This document shows positions 1 to 5,893 of a stretch of 7,292 nucleotides of DNA, piece after piece. The number at the start of each line of letters is the position of its first letter. The stretch's first letter is position 1. The DNA lies in NCBI GenBank assembly GCA_029946075.1, contig JAQSDT010000102.1, positions 1 to 7,292 on the forward strand, in the 5' to 3' direction. A program made the translations under genes and the position numbers. The stretch is from a bacterium (GTDB lineage: Bacteria > Pseudomonadota > Alphaproteobacteria > Rhizobiales > Xanthobacteraceae). Below the pieces are notes generated by a model that saw only the letters and a program-made list of their open reading frames with translations, was not told the DNA's origin and searched no databases.

Positions 1-359
1 CGCCGGGCTGCACGAGCTGGGAGTTCCAGGTGAAGGACGGCGATGCGACGCGCACGGCGCTGATCTTCTGTAGCGGCACCGTGGCGCGGAACAAGCTCGT
101 CGGCCGCCCGACCCATCCCACGATCGTCGAGGACTACCGCAAGACCTTCGCGCGCGCCAAGGACATGAAGGTCGATGTCCTGCTGGCGCCGCATCCCGAG
201 ATGTACAAGATGCCGGAGAAGCGCGCCAAACTCGCGGACGGCGCGCCCAATCCGTTCGTCGTTCCCGGCGAACTCAACACCTACGCGGCGTCGCTCGAAA
301 AGGCGTTCGAGGACGCGCTGGTCAAGCAGACCGCCGCCGCGCAGGACAAGAAGGGCTAG
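1..359 (+). CDS. Subclass B3 metallo-beta-lactamase, C-terminal part (5' end outside window)
   Basis: The reading frame is open from base 3 and gives 118 residues up to TAG at 357-359. It begins PGCTSW, which matches the segment just after the third zinc-binding histidine of B3 metallo-beta-lactamases (family form H-x-PGCTSW); that His would lie just outside the window. The conserved late zinc ligand is visible as the His of LLAPHPEMY (codon at 192-194), followed by the family-typical EKRAKL-x-DGAPNPF segment and a charged C-terminal tail. Known members are periplasmic zinc hydrolases that open the beta-lactam ring of penicillins, cephalosporins and carbapenems. The overall look is closest to what I recall of Bradyrhizobium BJP-1. 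The N-terminal HxHxDH site and signal peptide cannot be checked. A non-lactamase MBL-fold hydrolase is possible, but the C-terminal pattern favours B3. The stop codon interlocks with that of the convergent lactonase gene. Confidence 0.82.
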   Translation, partial: PGCTSWEFQVKDGDATRTALIFCSGTVARNKLVGRPTHPTIVEDYRKTFARAKDMKVDVLLAPHPEMYKMPEKRAKLADGAPNPFVVPGELNTYAASLEKAFEDALVKQTAAAQDKKG

Positions 360-1324
360 CCGCCGGGCGCGCCCTGCGTGTTGACGTAGAGCGCGTAGAT
401 CGACTGGCTCGCGGCCATGAACAGGCGATTGCGCTGCAGGCCACCGAAGCACAGGTTGGCGCAGCGTTCGGGCAGCGCGATGCGGCCGATCATGACGCCG
501 TCGGGCGCGAACACCACGACGCCGTCGAGTTCGGGATCGCCCATGCCCCAGCCGCACCAGAGATTGCCGTCGATATCGGCCCGCATGCCGTCCGGCGTGC
601 CGGGGCCGGCATCGACGTGGGTGCGCTTGTTGGAGAGCTTGCTGCCGTCGGCCGAGACGTCATAGGCGAGAATCTTGCGGGTCGGCACGCCCCGGGATTC
701 GATGATGTAGAGAATCTTCTCGTCCGGCGAGAAGCACAGCCCGTTCGGCCCGAGAATGCCTTCCGCGACGATGCTGGCTTTGCCGGTGGCGCCGTCGATC
801 CGGTAGACGTTCATGTCGAGCTCGGGCTCGGCCTTGTAGCCCTCGTAATTGCCGAGCAGGCCGAACTGCGGATCGGTGAACCAGATCGAGCCATCGGACT
901 TGACGACGACGTCGTTCGGCGAATTCAGCCGCTTGCCCTCGAATGAATCCATCAGCACCGTGATCGTGCCGTCATATTCGGTGCGCGTCACGCGCCGGCC
1001 GCCATGTTCGCAGGTGACGAGGCGGCCCTGGCGGTCGCGGGTATTGCCGTTGGCGAAGTTCGATGGCTTGCGGAAGATGCTGACCGCGCCGGTCTCCTCC
1101 TCCCATTTGAGGATGCGCTGGTTGGGGATGTCGCTGCACAGGAGATACCGCCCGTCGCCGAACCAGACCGGGCCTTCCGCCCAGCGCAGGCCGGTGGTCA
1201 ACCGTTCCACCGCCGACAGCTTCAGCCAGTATTTTTCAAACCGCGGATCGAGCGCGTGGATCGCGGGATCGGGATAGTAGCTGGCGGGGCGCCAGCCTGC
1301 GGAGTGCGACGAAGCATCGGACAT
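356..1324 (-). CDS. SMP-30/gluconolactonase/LRE family sugar lactone lactonase
   Basis: This is a 322-residue cytoplasmic six-bladed beta-propeller hydrolase with no signal peptide. The divalent-metal site of the SMP-30 family is complete: Glu50 in AEGPVWF, Asn137 in NSPNDVV, Asn194 in GPNGLCFSPDE and Asp245 in TPDGMRADIDGNLW. The spacings (87, 57, 51) are close to those recalled for human SMP30 (Glu18, Asn103, Asn154, Asp204). Family members hydrolyse aldono- or aldarolactones to the open acid. The start chosen is the ATG at 1322-1324 (MSDASS), which has a weak GAG purine run about 8 nt upstream. An in-frame ATG 16 codons earlier (1370-1372) lies inside the presumed operator/promoter and lacks a ribosome-binding site. 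The gene is divergent from the uronate-dehydrogenase-like gene, which fits hydrolysis of that enzyme's lactone product. The family call is firm; the substrate is inferred from context. Confidence 0.88.
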   Translation of the reverse strand: MSDASSHSAGWRPASYYPDPAIHALDPRFEKYWLKLSAVERLTTGLRWAEGPVWFGDGRYLLCSDIPNQRILKWEEETGAVSIFRKPSNFANGNTRDRQGRLVTCEHGGRRVTRTEYDGTITVLMDSFEGKRLNSPNDVVVKSDGSIWFTDPQFGLLGNYEGYKAEPELDMNVYRIDGATGKASIVAEGILGPNGLCFSPDEKILYIIESRGVPTRKILAYDVSADGSKLSNKRTHVDAGPGTPDGMRADIDGNLWCGWGMGDPELDGVVVFAPDGVMIGRIALPERCANLCFGGLQRNRLFMAASQSIYALYVNTQGAPGG

Positions 1325-1356
1325 TGGCTGATCTCGTTGTTGCGTTTCCCTGACAG

Positions 1357-1385
1357 TTGGATTTGCTATCATTGTCGGCTAATGA
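1357..1385 (+). promoter_or_regulatory. Candidate sigma70-type promoter for the dehydrogenase gene
   Basis: TTGGAT at 1357-1362 and TAATGA at 1380-1385 are separated by 17 nt, giving a moderate -35/-10 pair upstream of the start at 1419. The palindromic motif at 1370-1384 covers most of the spacer and the -10, a position suited to repression. The call is by eye only. No convincing promoter was found on the opposite strand for the lactonase gene, although it must lie in the same 94-bp gap. Confidence 0.3.
1370..1384. promoter_or_regulatory. Candidate regulator operator in the lactonase/dehydrogenase divergent promoter
   Basis: The 15-mer CATTGTCGGCTAATG has 4-bp inverted ends (CATT/AATG). It shares its first seven bases (CATTGTC) and its AATG end with the motif at 4067-4080 in the other divergent promoter of this locus, but is one base longer in the middle. 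It overlaps the proposed -10 of the dehydrogenase promoter. GntR/FCD regulators bind short palindromes of this kind, and the obvious candidate is the regulator at 2324-3016. The match is partial, so confidence is modest. Confidence 0.35.
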
Positions 1386-1418
1386 CCGCAAATCAGTCGC
1401 CAGACCAAGAGGAAACGA

Positions 1419-2231
1419 ATGGCACGCATTTTGATGACCGGCGCCGCCGGCGGGATCGGCACGAGCCTGCGCAAACTGCTGCCGCCGATCTATCCGGACC
1501 TGCTGCTAAGCGATCTGAAGGCGCCGGCCGACCTCGGCAAGGACGAAAAGTTCAAGGCCGCCGACCTCGCCGATCTCGCCCAGGTCGAGGCGCTCTGCGA
1601 GGGCGTCGACGGTATCCTGCATTTCGGCGGCTATTCGGTCGAGGGCCCCTGGGATTCGATCCTGCAGTCCAACATCATCGGCGGCTACAATTTGTTCGAG
1701 GCGGCGCGCAAGAAGGGCGTCAAACGCGTGGTGTTCGCCTCCTCGAACCACGCCGTCGGCTTCTACCCGCGCCATCACCGGATCGGCACCGACGTCACCG
1801 CGCGGCCCGACAGCCGCTATGGCGTCAGCAAGGTGTTCGGCGAGGCCGTCGGCGCGCTCTATGCCGACAAGCACGGGCTTGGCGTCACCTGTATCCGGAT
1901 CGGAAATTTCGGCGAGATGCCGCTCGATCAACGCCGCCTGTCGATCTGGCTGAAGCCGGAGGATCTGGTGCAGCTCTGCCGCATCGGGCTCGACCATCCC
2001 GATATTCATTTCGAAGTACTGTACGGCGCCTCCCACAACGAGCGCGCCTGGTGGGACAACCATCGCGCCTACGACCTCGGCTACCGGCCAACGGGAAGAG
2101 CTGAGGATTTCCGAGAACACGCGATGGCGGAGCAGGCCAAGCTCAAGCCGGACCCGGTCGGCGATTTCTACCAGGGCGGCACGTTCTGCAGCATGGAGTT
2201 CGACAACAACAAAAGTCGGACCGTGGACTAG
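1419..2231 (+). CDS. udh: NAD-dependent uronate dehydrogenase-like extended SDR
   Basis: The product is 270 residues, close to the usual size of uronate dehydrogenases (about 265). The N-terminal Rossmann motif TGAAGGIG (residues 7-14) and Asp32 at the end of beta-2 indicate NAD rather than NADP. The SDR catalytic pair is Tyr134 and Lys138 (YGVSK). Substrate-site residues I recall for Agrobacterium Udh (Ser75, Ser111, Asn112, His113, Tyr136, Arg174) all have counterparts at a constant offset of two: Ser73, Ser109, Asn110, His111, Tyr134, Arg172. The C-terminal WWDN and FYQGGTF segments also match. Known Udh enzymes oxidise C1 of D-galacturonate or D-glucuronate to the aldarolactone. A good Shine-Dalgarno sequence (AAGAGGA, 1407-1413) fixes the ATG start. 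The gene is divergent from the lactonase expected to use its product. It may act on a different acidic sugar, so the symbol is tentative. Confidence 0.72.
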   Translation: MARILMTGAAGGIGTSLRKLLPPIYPDLLLSDLKAPADLGKDEKFKAADLADLAQVEALCEGVDGILHFGGYSVEGPWDSILQSNIIGGYNLFEAARKKGVKRVVFASSNHAVGFYPRHHRIGTDVTARPDSRYGVSKVFGEAVGALYADKHGLGVTCIRIGNFGEMPLDQRRLSIWLKPEDLVQLCRIGLDHPDIHFEVLYGASHNERAWWDNHRAYDLGYRPTGRAEDFREHAMAEQAKLKPDPVGDFYQGGTFCSMEFDNNKSRTVD

Positions 2232-2242
2232 AAGAAGTCGGA

Positions 2243-2322
2243 CGTCATTCCAGGGCGCATCGAAGATGCGAACCCGGAATCTCGAGATTCCGGGTTCACG
2301 CTTCGCGCGCCCCGGAATGACG
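2243..2322. repeat. Cloverleaf-forming intergenic palindromic repeat (possible bidirectional terminator)
   Basis: An 80-bp element fills nearly the whole gap between two convergent genes. Its outer arms, 2243-2258 and 2307-2322, are inverted repeats matching at 15 of 16 positions (only A2252 against C2313 fails). Inside are a hairpin CGCATC-GAA-GATGCG (2256-2270), a perfect 26-bp palindrome at 2271-2296 centred on CTCGAG, and a small CGC-TTC-GCG hairpin (2299-2307). Together they can fold as a cloverleaf in RNA or a cruciform in DNA. The CGTCATTCC ends and the CCCGGAAT core are what I recall of repeats dispersed through Bradyrhizobium and Rhodopseudomonas genomes. It ends two bases before the reverse-strand stop codon at 2324-2326. 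It could stop transcription from both sides, but no U-tract follows, so it is not a textbook terminator. Confidence 0.88.
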
Positions 2323-2323
2323 A

Positions 2324-3016
2324 CTAGTTCGCCCCTTCGTCCTCGGCGATCCGCCCGAGATAATCCGACTTGCTGAACTGCATGTGATCGACGCAAAGCT
2401 GTGCCAGCGCCCAGCTGTCGCGGCCTTTCAGCAGCTCGATCATGAGTTCATGCTGGCGGCGCGACAGTGCCAGCCCGTCGCGGTCGGCGAGGTTCTTCGC
2501 GCGCATCGGCAGCGTCAGGTTCATGTAGTCCTGCAGCGAGCGCACCAGATAGGGATTGCCGCAGGCCGAGAACAGCGCGACGTGGAACGCGTCGTTGGTC
2601 TCGTGGATGCCGCGCAGGTCCTGTGCATCGGCCTTCGCGCAATATTGCCGCTGCAATTCGCTCAACTGCTCGATCAGGCTGGCCGGGGCGGGGAGCGCAA
2701 TCATCAGCGCCGCCTGCCGCGTCAGCATCTCGCGCACCTCGTAGATCTGGCGCACTTCGTCGGCCGAGTAAAACCGCACCGTCGCGCCCACATTCTTCTC
2801 GCGCAGTACGATGCCCTGCCGCTCCAGCAGAAACAGCGCCTGGCGCACGAAATGCCGGCTGGCGCCGTAGCGCGTCATCAGCGTGTCTTCGACCAGCCGC
2901 GAGCCCGGCGCAAAGCGGCCGAAGATGATGTCTTCCTCCAGCCGGCGAATGACTTCCGCTTGCTCCTCCTCGCGCGTCAGCGTGGGAGTTTCGGATAGCG
3001 ATTCCTGCGCTTTCAT
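2324..3016 (-). CDS. GntR family transcriptional regulator, FCD (FadR C-terminal-like) subfamily
   Basis: The product is 230 residues, normal for FCD-type GntR proteins. An N-terminal winged helix-turn-helix covers about residues 20-82, with the typical FGRFAPGSRLVEDTLMTRYGAS run and the wing GATVRFY. The all-helical FCD domain (about 87-220) carries the expected metal ligands: Asp142 and His145 in NDAFHVAL, His189 in RRQHELM and His211 in CVDHMQ. This domain usually binds a small organic acid and relieves repression. The ATG at 3014-3016 overlaps the TGA of the upstream oxidoreductase gene (ATGA, 4 bp) and has a strong ribosome-binding site, so the two genes are translationally coupled. An in-frame TTG at 3047-3049 is a less likely start. 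The regulator probably controls both divergent promoters of the locus, including its own operon. The effector is unknown and may be a sugar-acid intermediate. Confidence 0.9.
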   Translation of the reverse strand: MKAQESLSETPTLTREEEQAEVIRRLEEDIIFGRFAPGSRLVEDTLMTRYGASRHFVRQALFLLERQGIVLREKNVGATVRFYSADEVRQIYEVREMLTRQAALMIALPAPASLIEQLSELQRQYCAKADAQDLRGIHETNDAFHVALFSACGNPYLVRSLQDYMNLTLPMRAKNLADRDGLALSRRQHELMIELLKGRDSWALAQLCVDHMQFSKSDYLGRIAEDEGAN

Positions 3017-4020
3017 CGGGGGGCCTCCCAGCCCGACAGCCGATAGCAATCCTCAACCAGGCGCAAGGTTTCGAGATTGTCCTGCGGCGCGGTTTCGAAG
3101 GGCGACTGGTCGCGGAGCGCATTGACGAAGTGCGCGATCGTGCGGTTGTAGGAGCCCTGATATTCGACGGCGAGATCGTAGGCGCGCTCGTCGGGCGATG
3201 CGCCGGTGCAAACCAATTGCGCTCCGTCGAGCCTGATCGCGCCCTTGTCGCCGAGTATCTCGAGGCGATCGACCTGCGTGGCCGGATGGCCGTGGGCGGC
3301 GAAGCTGGCAAACACGGAAACACCGGCGCCGCCAGCGGTGCGGAGCTGGATCACGGCGCCGTCTTCCCCGGCGAGCAGATCGCTCGATCGCGAAAGCTGC
3401 GCCGCCGTCACCTGCAATGGGCCGAGCAGCATGCGCAGCGTGTCGAGATGGTGGATCAGCACCTCGGCGACCAACATACGCCGCTCCCGGCGCATGAAGG
3501 GCTGTCGTTCCAGCGCCGGCGAAAGTCCGTCCGGTCCCGGCAGCACGCCCGACGTCAGCAGCGTCAGTTGCGCCTGCTTGACGTCGCCGATCCGGCCTTC
3601 GCGCAACCACTCGGCGGCGTCGCGGTAGTATCCGCGGAAGCGCCAGTTCTCGTGCACCATCAGCCGCGTCACGCCCTCGACTTCAGCGGCGAGGTCGATT
3701 GCCTCCTGCAGATTGGGCGCGAGCGGTTTCTGGCACAGCACCGGCAACCGCTTTGCGGCGGCAAGTCGCACCAGCGGCGCGTGCATCTCGCGCGGGGCTG
3801 CGATATCGATGGCGTCGAGTTCGCAAGCTGCCAGCATCGCCTCGGCGCTCGCATGGGTCTGCGAAATCCCGAACTCGGTCGCGCGCCGCGCCGCATTTTC
3901 GGGCGAGGGATCGGCGATCGCCACGACGCGGGCCTGATCTGGTATGGTTGCCCAGGCGATCAAATGGTGGCGGCTCACCATGCCGGCGCCGATCAGGCCG
4001 ATGCGCAGCGGCTGGGTCAT
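3013..4020 (-). CDS. Gfo/Idh/MocA family NAD(P)-dependent oxidoreductase
   Basis: The product is 335 residues, the usual family size. The N-terminal Rossmann domain (about 5-125) has GLIGAGMVSRHH at residues 8-19 and Asp37 in AIADPS at the end of beta-2, suggesting NAD preference. The EKP signature appears as CQKP, with Lys98 kept but Glu replaced by Gln. The C-terminal domain carries the catalytic HHLDTLRMLLG motif (His190/His191, Asp193). Relatives oxidise or reduce a hydroxyl of sugars, inositols or sugar acids. It is the first gene of a two-gene operon with the GntR regulator and is divergent from the dehydratase gene, so a role in the same sugar-acid pathway is likely. The start is the ATG at 4018-4020, which places the Rossmann fold immediately after it; GTG/ATG codons at 4051-4056 would add residues of no recognisable family character. 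The substrate cannot be told from sequence. Confidence 0.87.
   Translation of the reverse strand: MTQPLRIGLIGAGMVSRHHLIAWATIPDQARVVAIADPSPENAARRATEFGISQTHASAEAMLAACELDAIDIAAPREMHAPLVRLAAAKRLPVLCQKPLAPNLQEAIDLAAEVEGVTRLMVHENWRFRGYYRDAAEWLREGRIGDVKQAQLTLLTSGVLPGPDGLSPALERQPFMRRERRMLVAEVLIHHLDTLRMLLGPLQVTAAQLSRSSDLLAGEDGAVIQLRTAGGAGVSVFASFAAHGHPATQVDRLEILGDKGAIRLDGAQLVCTGASPDERAYDLAVEYQGSYNRTIAHFVNALRDQSPFETAPQDNLETLRLVEDCYRLSGWEAPR
3024..3029 (-). promoter_or_regulatory. Shine-Dalgarno site of the GntR regulator gene
   Basis: The reverse strand reads GGGAGG here, 7 nt before the ATG at 3014-3016. This decides the regulator's start in favour of that ATG over the in-frame TTG further upstream. 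The site lies inside the end of the oxidoreductase coding region. Confidence 0.7.
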
Positions 4021-4046
4021 GTTTGCAGGTTTCCGATCATCGCCGG

Positions 4047-4075
4047 AAATCATCACGCAGGCGGATCATTGTCAA
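4047..4075 (-). promoter_or_regulatory. Candidate promoter for the oxidoreductase-regulator operon
   Basis: On the reverse strand a perfect TTGACA -35 box sits at 4070-4075 inside the motif copy at 4067-4079. No good -10 follows at the ideal distance: TGATTT at 17 nt is poor and GATGAT at 15 nt is better in sequence but short in spacing. Only the -35 is convincing. Confidence 0.3.
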
Positions 4076-4079
4076 TAAT
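4067..4079. promoter_or_regulatory. Candidate operator, copy 1 (CATTGTCAATAAT)
   Basis: This 13-mer has a 9-bp palindromic core, ATTG-T-CAAT. It differs from the copy at 4128-4140 only in the central base, and both read in the same direction 61 bp apart, about six helical turns. It covers the reverse-strand TTGACA. A regulator bound here would block the oxidoreductase-GntR operon; autoregulation by that GntR protein is the simplest reading. Confidence 0.5.
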
Positions 4080-4127
4080 GGGTGGCAAATCTAGCGCGTG
4101 CGGTGGATTTTGACCAGGATAATCAAA

Positions 4128-4140
4128 CATTGACAATAAT
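4128..4140. promoter_or_regulatory. Candidate operator, copy 2 (CATTGACAATAAT)
   Basis: This is the second copy of the 13-bp motif, with the palindromic core ATTG-A-CAAT. It covers the forward-strand TTGACA of the dehydratase promoter, so binding would compete directly with RNA polymerase. Paired with copy 1, it allows cooperative binding or looping across the 166-bp divergent gap. Confidence 0.5.
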
Positions 4141-4158
4141 TCGACCGCCCCGTTTAGT
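4130..4158 (+). promoter_or_regulatory. Candidate sigma70-type promoter for the dehydratase gene
   Basis: A perfect TTGACA (4130-4135) is followed after exactly 17 nt by TTTAGT (4153-4158), which matches four of six -10 consensus bases. This puts the transcription start about 20 nt before the ATG at 4187. A weaker alternative uses TTGACC at 4110-4115 with GACAAT at 4132-4137. The -35 lies within the operator-like motif. Confidence 0.5.
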
Positions 4159-4186
4159 GCCGATCCAACGACCGGAAAAGAACAAG

Positions 4187-5893
4187 ATGACCGACGGACT
4201 TCGCAAGGGATTGGCCAGTTATGGCGATGCCGGCTTCTCGCTGTTCCTGCGCAAGGCCTTCATCAAGGCGATGGGTTATTCCGACGATGCGCTCAATCGC
4301 CCGATCGTCGGCATCACCAATACCTACAGCGACTACAATCCGTGCCACGGCAATGTGCCGCAGATTATCGAGGCGGTGAAGCGCGGCGTGATGCTGACCG
4401 GCGCGATGCCGATGGTGTTCCCCACCATCTCGATCGCCGAAAGCTTTTCGCATCCGACCTCGATGTATCTGCGCAATCTGATGGCGATGGACACGGAGGA
4501 GATGATCCGCGCCCAGCCGATGGACGCCATCGTCGTCATCGGCGGCTGCGACAAGACCTTGCCCGCACAGATCATGGCCGCACTCAGCGCCGATCTGCCG
4601 ACGGTCGTCATTCCGGTGGGGCCGATGGTGGTCGGACATCACAAGGGCGAGGTGCTGGGCGCCTGCACCGATTGCCGGCGGCTGTGGGGCAAATACCGCG
4701 CCGGTGAAATCGACGATGTCGAGATCGAGGCCGTCAACGGCCGGCTCGCGCCATCGGTCGGCACCTGCATGGTGATGGGCACGGCCTCGACGATGGCATG
4801 CATCACCGAGGCGCTCGGCCTGTCGCTGCCAATGAGCGCGACGATCCCGGCGCCGCATGCCGAGCGTTTTCGCTCGGCCGAAGCCAGCGGCAAGGTCGCC
4901 GCTGCGCTCGCCAAGGCGAAGGGACCGCGGCCGAGCGAGTTCCTGACGGCTGCCTCGTTCCGGAACGCGCAGGTGGTGCTGCAGGCGATCGGCGGTTCGA
5001 CCAACGGCCTCATCCATCTCACGGCGATGGCCAACCGCACCAGGCACCGCGTCGATCTCGCAGCCTTCGACAAGCTCAGCCGGGAGGTTCCGGTGCTGAT
5101 CGATCTGAAGCCGTCGGGCGATCATTACATGGAGCACTTCCATCACGCCGGCGGCCTGCCGAAGCTGATGGCGCAGCTTGGCGATCTCATCGACCTCGAC
5201 TGCAAGACCGTCACCGGGCAAACGCTGCGCGACGTCGTGGCCGATGCCGAGGACGTGCCGGGGCAGGATGCGATCCGTACCCGCAGCAATCCGATCAAGC
5301 CGGAAGGCGCGATGGCTGTGCTGCACGGCAACCTCGCGCCGCGCGGCGCCGTGATCAAGCACTCGGCCGCGAGCCCGAAGCTGCTGCAGCATACCGGCCG
5401 CGCCGTCGTGTTCGAATCGGTCGAGGACATGACCGAGCGTGTCGACGATCCCGCGCTCGATGTGAACGCCGACGACGTGCTGGTGCTGCGCAATGCCGGC
5501 CCGAAGGGCGCACCGGGTATGCCGGAAGCGGGCTATCTGCCGATTCCGAAGAAGCTCGGCCGCGCCGGTGTAAAGGACATGGTGCGGATCTCGGACGCGC
5601 GTATGAGCGGCACGGCGTTCGGCACCATCGTGCTGCACATCACGCCGGAATCCGCCGTCGGCGGGCCGCTGGCCCTGGTGAAGAACGGCGACATGATCAA
5701 GCTCGATGTCGCCAATCGCAGCATCGACCTGCTGGTCGACGCCGCCGAACTGGAGAAGCGCCGCGCGGCGCGTCCGCCCTACGTGACCCCGGACTGGGCG
5801 AAACGCGGTTACGCGCACCTGTTCAACGAGACCATCCTGCAGGCCGACGAGGGCTGCGATTTCGACTTCATGCGCGGGCAGGGCAAGGATTAA
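4187..5893 (+). CDS. IlvD/Edd family sugar-acid dehydratase
   Basis: The product is 568 residues, typical of the sugar-acid branch of the IlvD/Edd family. Three cysteines expected to bind the iron-sulfur cluster are present: Cys53 (NPCHGN), Cys121 (GGCDKTLP) and Cys194 (VGTCMVMGTASTM). Lys123, next to the second cysteine, corresponds to the Mg-binding carbamylated lysine, and Ser474 in DARMSGTAFGT to the proposed catalytic base. The enzyme should remove water from a 2,3-dihydroxy acid to give a 2-keto-3-deoxy acid. A further CxxC (Cys160, Cys163, in GACTDCRRLW) may be a subgroup trait. The ATG at 4187 starts right at the conserved region; an in-frame GTG at 4082 would place coding sequence across the promoter and is rejected. 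Divergence from the oxidoreductase-regulator operon and the nearby dehydrogenase and lactonase support a sugar-acid substrate rather than branched-chain amino-acid synthesis. The exact substrate is open. Confidence 0.88.
   Translation: MTDGLRKGLASYGDAGFSLFLRKAFIKAMGYSDDALNRPIVGITNTYSDYNPCHGNVPQIIEAVKRGVMLTGAMPMVFPTISIAESFSHPTSMYLRNLMAMDTEEMIRAQPMDAIVVIGGCDKTLPAQIMAALSADLPTVVIPVGPMVVGHHKGEVLGACTDCRRLWGKYRAGEIDDVEIEAVNGRLAPSVGTCMVMGTASTMACITEALGLSLPMSATIPAPHAERFRSAEASGKVAAALAKAKGPRPSEFLTAASFRNAQVVLQAIGGSTNGLIHLTAMANRTRHRVDLAAFDKLSREVPVLIDLKPSGDHYMEHFHHAGGLPKLMAQLGDLIDLDCKTVTGQTLRDVVADAEDVPGQDAIRTRSNPIKPEGAMAVLHGNLAPRGAVIKHSAASPKLLQHTGRAVVFESVEDMTERVDDPALDVNADDVLVLRNAGPKGAPGMPEAGYLPIPKKLGRAGVKDMVRISDARMSGTAFGTIVLHITPESAVGGPLALVKNGDMIKLDVANRSIDLLVDAAELEKRRAARPPYVTPDWAKRGYAHLFNETILQADEGCDFDFMRGQGKD

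Noticed and set aside
1325..1418. A riboswitch or small RNA in the first divergent gap.
   Set aside because: The gap is only 94 bp, is shared by two promoters, and shows no stable hairpin or known aptamer pattern.
1004..2104. Long forward open frame spanning the lactonase start, the divergent promoter and part of the dehydrogenase gene.
   Set aside because: It crosses a promoter region and out-of-frame parts of two clear genes; the translation is Arg-rich and without recognisable motifs.
2271..2296. The 26-bp perfect palindrome considered as a stand-alone regulator operator.
   Set aside because: It lies between convergent genes and is nested in a larger repeat, so a dispersed repeat element explains it better.
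1506..2396. Antisense open frame over the dehydrogenase gene and the repeat.
   Set aside because: It runs through the palindromic repeat and opposite a gene with a full active site; no motif supports it.
4082..4186. N-terminal extension of the dehydratase from GTG at 4082.
   Set aside because: The extra 35 residues would overlap the TTGACA promoter and operator copy 2, and family similarity starts at the ATG at 4187.
4154..5818. Long open frame antisense to the dehydratase gene (about 550 codons).
   Set aside because: It mirrors a strongly supported enzyme gene in high-GC DNA; its translation is rich in Arg, His and Asp with no domain pattern, so it is a codon-bias shadow.
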